Assembly: GCA_019347795.1 (NCBI GenBank)
Contig: JAHWKS010000084.1
Location: forward strand, 1-11,037
Length of the DNA: 11,037 nt
Source: Planctomycetota bacterium
GTDB lineage: Bacteria; Planctomycetota; Planctomycetia; Pirellulales; Pirellulaceae
Direction: 5' to 3'
The notes beneath the pieces are model-generated. The model saw only the letters and a program-made list of their open reading frames with translations, ran no database searches and was not told the DNA's origin. This document shows positions 7,252 through 11,037 of this stretch, in pieces (within the stretch, counting starts at the first letter, position 1; every line of letters starts with the position of its first letter). Position numbers and translations under genes: made by a program.

Positions 7252-8435
7252 AGACGCCGGTGTACATGGACAACCATGCCACCACGCGGGTGGATCCGCG
7301 CGTGGTCGAGGCGATGGTCCCCTTCTTCACCGACGTCTACGGCAACCCCGGCAGCACCAGCCACGTCTTCGGCTGGGACGCGGCCGAGGCGGTGGATGCG
7401 GCCCGGCAGTCGATCGCCGCCGCCATCGGCGCCGAGGCGAAGGAGATCGTCTTCACCAGCGGCGCCACTGAGAGCAACAACCTCGCCCTCCGCGGCCTGG
7501 CGGAGCGAACGCGGCGAAAGGGGAGCCACATTGTCAGCATCGCCACCGAGCACAAGGCGATCCTCGATCCGCTGACGAAACTCGGCCGGCGAGGCTTCGA
7601 GGTCACGCTGCTCGACGTTGAACAAGCGGGCAATCCGCGTGCGGGCTGGCTTGACCCGCAGCGACTGGGCGAGGCGATTCGCGATGATACGCTGCTGGCG
7701 ACGGTGATGCTTGCCAACAACGAAATCGGCGTGATCCAGCCGCTCGCCGAAATCGCGTCCATCTGCCGGAGCCGCGGCGTGCCGCTTCACTGCGACGCGA
7801 CGCAGGCGGTGGGGCGAATTCCGGTCGATGTCGCGGCCCTCGACGTGGACCTGATGAGCTTCTCGGCCCACAAGTTCTACGGTCCCAAGGGAATCGGCGC
7901 CCTCTACGTCCGGCGCCGGCCGGTGGTGCGCCTGGAAGCGCAGATCGAAGGGGGCGGCCAGGAACGGGGACTGCGAAGCGGAACGCTCAACCCGCCGGGA
8001 ATCATCGGAATGGCGAAAGCCCTGGAGCTGAGCGTCGCCGAGATGCCGCAGGAAAGCCAGCGGCTCCGCGCACTGCGAGAGCGGCTCTACAACGGGCTGC
8101 GGGCGATTCCCGATGTCATGCTGAACGGCCCGGCGCTGGACGATCCCGCGCTGCGGGTGCCGGGCAACCTCAATTGCAGCTTCCTGGGCGTGGACGGCGA
8201 GGCGCTGATGATGAGCATGCGCGACCTGGCCGTCTCCAGCGGCAGCGCCTGCACCTCGGCCAATCCCGAGCCCAGCCACGTGCTGCGGGCGCTCGGCCTC
8301 TCCGACGACCAAACCCGCGCCAGCCTCCGCTTCGGCCTAGGCCGCTTCAACACCGAGGAAGAAGTCGATTTCGCGATCAACCTCCTGACCGACACCGTCG
8401 CGCGGCTTCGCAAGTTAAGCAGCACGGCGCGGTAG
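7248..8435 (+). CDS. iscS: Group I cysteine desulfurase (IscS/NifS type)
   Basis: This 395-residue PLP enzyme converts cysteine to alanine and passes the sulfur, as a persulfide, to Fe-S cluster assembly and probably tRNA thiolation. Landmarks are [13 protein letters not shown] near the start, [10 protein letters not shown], catalytic-base-type H102 in [18 protein letters not shown], the PLP lysine K209 in [12 protein letters not shown], and the active-site C335 in [17 protein letters not shown]. The long loop around the cysteine marks group I rather than SufS. The length matches the family. I chose GTG 7248 because GGAGG lies at 7233-7237 and the start forms a GTGA overlap with the Nudix-like stop. 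A TTG at 7227 would place the start before that ribosome site, and ATG 7266 would cut into the conserved N-terminus. No scaffold (IscU) or regulator (IscR) gene is nearby. Confidence 0.95.
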   Translation: MKTPVYMDNHATTRVDPRVVEAMVPFFTDVYGNPGSTSHVFGWDAAEAVDAARQSIAAAIGAEAKEIVFTSGATESNNLALRGLAERTRRKGSHIVSIATEHKAILDPLTKLGRRGFEVTLLDVEQAGNPRAGWLDPQRLGEAIRDDTLLATVMLANNEIGVIQPLAEIASICRSRGVPLHCDATQAVGRIPVDVAALDVDLMSFSAHKFYGPKGIGALYVRRRPVVRLEAQIEGGGQERGLRSGTLNPPGIIGMAKALELSVAEMPQESQRLRALRERLYNGLRAIPDVMLNGPALDDPALRVPGNLNCSFLGVDGEALMMSMRDLAVSSGSACTSANPEPSHVLRALGLSDDQTRASLRFGLGRFNTEEEVDFAINLLTDTVARLRKLSSTAR

Positions 8436-8697
8436 CCGTTCGACGCTCAAACACCGCCACAGATGCAAGTCCAGCGTCTGTTCCCCGGAACGTTTCCTCC
8501 CCCAACGGCGCCAGGGTTCAGAACCTAAAAATCCCGCAGCTCCGCTTCGTCGCCATCGATCAAAACTCAAGAATTGCTCTTGCACGCCGTCATTTTAGCG
8601 ACGGGTACTCTCAGCTTCGCCTTCGCTCCACACGTTTGTGAACCTTTCCGTGTAAGATTCGGGGAGCAGCGGGACTAAACCTGCTAGGAGCCGAAGA
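8436..8697. promoter_or_regulatory. Intergenic region with candidate sigma/kinase operon promoter
   Basis: This 262-bp gap precedes the ECF sigma gene. Just upstream of that gene, GTGAACCTTTCCGTG (8638-8652) contains a GAAC core like many ECF -35 elements, and TAAGAT follows at 8653-8658. An ECF gene often activates its own promoter, so this is a candidate autoregulatory site, but the matching -10 element is uncertain. A small possible hairpin (AGCAG ... CTGCT, about 8665-8685) lies before the ribosome site. No convincing rho-independent terminator for the desulfurase gene was found. Confidence 0.3.
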
Positions 8698-9294
8698 ATG
8701 GAGCTTTCGCCGAAAACGCGGCCGAGCCTCATCGCGCGTTTGAAGAACGCGCAGGATCATGAGGCATGGTCGGAGTTCTTGGCGATTTATGAGCCGCTGA
8801 TCCTGTGTTTGATGCGCCGGCATGGGTTCCAGGAGTGCGACGCCCGCGACGCGTGCCAGCAGGTGTTGGCGGCCGTGGCGCGCGACGTCGAAAAGTGGCG
8901 TCCCGACGGGGCGGAAGCGTCCTTTCGCCGCTGGCTGTTTCGCATCGCCCGCAACCGTGCGGTCAAACTGCTCGTCCAGCAGCGGAAGCGGATTCGCGGC
9001 CGCGGCGGGACGAGCGCCCAAGTCGCGCTGGAAAACCAACCCGGACGGAGCGAGTCGCTCTCGGCGGAGTTCGCGCGCGAGCATCGCCGCCAAGTTTTGT
9101 TGTGGGCCGCCGAGCAGATTCGCGGCGAGTATCGCGAGAGCACCTGGCAAGCGTTTTGGCGGACGTGCATCGTTGGCCGCCCAATTCCGGACGTAGCCGC
9201 GGAACTTGGCGTCTCCGTCGGAAATGTCTACGTCGCCCGCAGTCGCATCATCGCCCGGCTGAGAGAAAAGGTGCAAGGAATCGAAGAAGAATAG
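8698..9294 (+). CDS. ECF-type RNA polymerase sigma factor
   Basis: This 198-residue protein has the two-domain layout of extracytoplasmic-function sigma factors. Region 2 (about 20-98) includes DARDACQQVLAAVARDV, which corresponds to the core-polymerase-binding and -10-recognition helices, and FRRWLFRIARNRAV (76-89). A short linker is followed by region 4 (about 130-190) with STWQAFWRTCIVGRP and the helix-turn-helix VAAELGVSVGNVYVARSRI (166-184), which would read the -35 element. The FWRT/GRP and VYVARSR sequences are typical of planctomycete ECF groups linked to kinases. ATG 8698 has AGGAG at 8686-8690, spaced 7 nt. The kinase gene begins 3 bp after its stop, so the two are surely co-transcribed. 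No separate anti-sigma gene is present; the neighbouring kinase may fill that role. Confidence 0.95.
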   Translation: MELSPKTRPSLIARLKNAQDHEAWSEFLAIYEPLILCLMRRHGFQECDARDACQQVLAAVARDVEKWRPDGAEASFRRWLFRIARNRAVKLLVQQRKRIRGRGGTSAQVALENQPGRSESLSAEFAREHRRQVLLWAAEQIRGEYRESTWQAFWRTCIVGRPIPDVAAELGVSVGNVYVARSRIIARLREKVQGIEEE

Positions 9295-9297
9295 CTC

Positions 9298-10875
9298 ATG
9301 ACCAAACGTGTAACCTCCTGCGACTCCGAGCGCTTGCGGTTGTTGCTCGCCGACCAGTTGCCGGATGAATTCTCTGCAGAAACGTCCCAGCATGTCGCCG
9401 CGTGCCCGCGCTGCCGCGCCGAGTTGGAGCGGTTAGCGGGCGAGCCGGCTTGGTGGTCGGAAGTCGCAGAGTGTCTGAGCGCCGGTCGGCGGCAAGAGAG
9501 CGAGCCCGGGACGGAAGACCGGACGGGGTCGGGAGTCTCTTTCGCTCAGCACGACCGATCTCTGGAAAGCAGTCCAGCCGAAAGGAACTCCCGACCTCTT
9601 GCGGCGGGCGACTCGTTATCGGCCGACGATTTTTTCGCTTCCGATTTCGCCGTGGAGTTCCTGGCGCCCAGCGAACGGCCGGAGGCGCTGGGGCGGCTTG
9701 GCGACCACGAGATTCTGGAAGTCATCGGCCGCGGCGGCATGGGAGTGGTGCTCAAAGGCTATCAGCCCGACTTGGGACGCTATGTGGCGATCAAAGTGAT
9801 GGCGCCGCATCTGGCCGCCGGCGGCTCGGCCCGGCAGCGATTCGCGCGCGAGGCGAAAGCGGCGGCGGCGATCGTTCACCCGCACGTGATGGCGATTCAC
9901 TCGGTCAACACCGCGGGGCGATTGCCCTACCTGGTGATGCCGTACATCGCGTGTGAGTCGCTACAGCAGCGCCTCGACCGCAGCGGTCCGCTGGAGCTTT
10001 GCGAGACTCTGCGGATCGGCGTGCAGACCGCCGCGGGACTGGCGGCCGCCCACGCTCAAGGACTGGTGCACCGCGACGTGAAACCGGCCAACATCCTCCT
10101 GGAACTGGACGTCGATCGCGTAATGCTCAACGACTTCGGCCTGGCCCGAGCCGCGGACGACGCCAGTCTCACGCGCACGGGGGTGATCGCCGGCACGCCG
10201 CAATACATGTCCCCCGAACAGGCCCGCGGCGATGCGGTGGACCATCGCGCCGACCTGTTCAGCCTGGGAAGCGTCCTCTACACGATATGCGCCGGCCGGC
10301 TGCCGTTCCGCGCAGAAACGAGCTACGGCGTGTTGCGCCGGATTACCGACACGCACCCGCGGCCGATCCGCGAGATTCATCCTGACATCCCCGAGTGGCT
10401 GACGAGAATCATCGCGCGACTGCACGCGAAGGACCCGTCCGAGCGATTCTCTTCCGCCGGGGAAGTCTCCCGGCTGCTCGAGCAATGTCTGGCACACGTC
10501 CAGCAGCCGACAGCCGTCGCGCTGCCGGAACAGCTCCGGGAGGAGCGGCTCGCCAGCGGCGAAAGGAACGGAGCTGCCGGATTTCGTCGGAGCAGGCCGC
10601 GCCGCTTCATCGCCGGCCTCGCCGTCGTCATGGTGGCGGCCGGATTGGGAGCTTGGGCGCTGCTTCAGAACCAGCCTCCGGAACGGGCAAGCCAGGACCA
10701 ATCGCACGCAGCCAGAATGTCGGGCGACGCAGCCGATTCTTCCGCCGCGACATGGGACGACGGCGCCACTGAGCAACTCGACGACCTGGGCGCCGCGGCG
10801 GATGACCTGAAAGACCGCACGATGCGACTCTGGGACGAACCAAACACAACCTCTCCCCAGGAAGACTCGCCATGA
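9298..10875 (+). CDS. Membrane Ser/Thr protein kinase with N-terminal anti-sigma-like zinc motif
   Basis: This 525-residue protein begins with a putative zinc-binding module: C8, then H32-V-A-A-C36-P-R-C39, the HxxxCxxC pattern of zinc-associated anti-sigma domains. A linker leads to a Hanks-type kinase domain (about 138-400) with all key parts: glycine loop GRGGMG (144-149), ATP lysine K166 in VAIK, HRDVKPANILL with catalytic D260, DFG with D279, and GTPQYMSPEQARG in the activation segment. One transmembrane helix follows (about 437-457, FIAGLAVVMVAAGLGAWALL). An acidic tail of about 65 residues ends the protein outside the cytoplasm, with no recognisable PASTA, WD40 or TPR sensor. The kinase probably binds or phosphorylates the sigma factor encoded just upstream; this is inferred from context. 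Start ATG 9298 has only a weak GAAGAA ribosome site. The stop overlaps the next start by ATGA. Confidence 0.93.
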   Translation: MTKRVTSCDSERLRLLLADQLPDEFSAETSQHVAACPRCRAELERLAGEPAWWSEVAECLSAGRRQESEPGTEDRTGSGVSFAQHDRSLESSPAERNSRPLAAGDSLSADDFFASDFAVEFLAPSERPEALGRLGDHEILEVIGRGGMGVVLKGYQPDLGRYVAIKVMAPHLAAGGSARQRFAREAKAAAAIVHPHVMAIHSVNTAGRLPYLVMPYIACESLQQRLDRSGPLELCETLRIGVQTAAGLAAAHAQGLVHRDVKPANILLELDVDRVMLNDFGLARAADDASLTRTGVIAGTPQYMSPEQARGDAVDHRADLFSLGSVLYTICAGRLPFRAETSYGVLRRITDTHPRPIREIHPDIPEWLTRIIARLHAKDPSERFSSAGEVSRLLEQCLAHVQQPTAVALPEQLREERLASGERNGAAGFRRSRPRRFIAGLAVVMVAAGLGAWALLQNQPPERASQDQSHAARMSGDAADSSAATWDDGATEQLDDLGAAADDLKDRTMRLWDEPNTTSPQEDSP

Positions 10876-11037
10876 ACCAATGCTCGATGCTCGTTTTGCC
10901 GGCGGCTGCTCTCTTGGCGCTGCTCATGGGCGGCGGCGCCGCGCAGGAAGGAAGCGATGCGGCCGAAGACTCGAAGCCGGCGAAAGTTGCTCCCGCGAAT
11001 CCGTTGGCTAAGTCCCGGGGAGGCCGCCCGGGCCGAC
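10872..11037 (+). CDS. Signal-peptide-bearing protein, 5' end only
   Basis: Only the first 55 codons lie in the window; the frame is open to the edge. The start ATG overlaps the kinase TGA (ATGA), so translation is probably coupled and the gene is the third member of the sigma/kinase operon. The N-terminus reads MNQCSMLVLPAAALLALLMG, a short hydrophobic signal peptide with likely cleavage near GAA-QE. A low-complexity Ala/Lys/Pro segment follows (EDSKPAKVAPANPLAK), and then a Gly/Arg stretch. The product is probably exported or periplasmic. No domain is visible, so its role cannot be named. It could be a ligand or effector for the kinase tail, or an unrelated envelope protein. Confidence 0.7.
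   Translation, partial: MNQCSMLVLPAAALLALLMGGGAAQEGSDAAEDSKPAKVAPANPLAKSRGGRPGR

Noticed and set aside
7032..8312. Long minus-strand open frame (426 codons) opposite the cysteine desulfurase
   Set aside because: It mirrors a clearly conserved enzyme gene and its translation is rich in His, Arg, Ala and Gly without any domain, typical of a shadow frame.
8445..8480. GACGCT and AGCGTC inverted arms after the desulfurase gene
   Set aside because: Only six pairs with a loop of nearly 30 nt and no T-run; too weak for a terminator.
8480..8491. Interrupted inverted repeat GTTCC-CC-GGAAC after the desulfurase gene
   Set aside because: The 2-nt gap is too short for an RNA hairpin and no T-run follows, so it is not a terminator; as an operator it is short and unsupported.

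Overview
The window is GC-rich and gene-dense and looks like chromosomal DNA of a planctomycete, probably of the Pirellula type. This is inferred from family content: an ECF sigma factor next to a membrane Ser/Thr kinase with a zinc-finger-like N-terminus, a Uma2-family nuclease with an N-terminal helical extension, RRRFL-type (Tat-like) export signals, a TPR/gluzincin secreted protein, and a small overlapping toxin-antitoxin-like pair. No rRNA, tRNA, CRISPR array, insertion sequence or phage gene is visible.

Left part (1-3050). After a 289-bp leader comes an NtrC-type sigma-54-dependent response regulator (290-1687, +) with no histidine kinase beside it in the window. A CAP/SCP-domain secreted protein (1665-2306, -) converges on it, and the two 3' ends overlap by 23 bp. 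Upstream of the CAP gene, in another frame, a second RRRFL-type signal-peptide-like segment starts at 2482. Next is a type II toxin-antitoxin-like pair (2566-2802 and 2799-3050, +) joined by an ATGA overlap.

Centre (3047-8435). A large secreted TPR protein with a peptidase-MA-like HEFCH zinc site runs on the minus strand (3047-5659). Its stop overlaps the toxin stop by 4 bp. Divergent from it is a + strand run that is probably one operon: a Uma2-family endonuclease-like protein (5949-6614), a MutT/Nudix-like predicted phosphoesterase (6640-7251) and a group I cysteine desulfurase (7248-8435). The last two are joined by a GTGA start/stop overlap.

Right part (8698-11037). An ECF sigma factor, a Ser/Thr kinase carrying an anti-sigma-like HxxxCxxC motif and one transmembrane helix, and the 5' end of a signal-peptide-bearing protein form a tightly packed operon cut by the window edge. 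The likely logic is a membrane kinase or zinc-finger protein controlling its cognate sigma factor. That is an inference from gene order and domains.

No system in the window can be called clearly new from sequence alone. The best candidates for a second look are the sigma/kinase operon with its unidentified third gene, the tandem export-signal segments upstream of the CAP gene, and the toxin-antitoxin-like pair.
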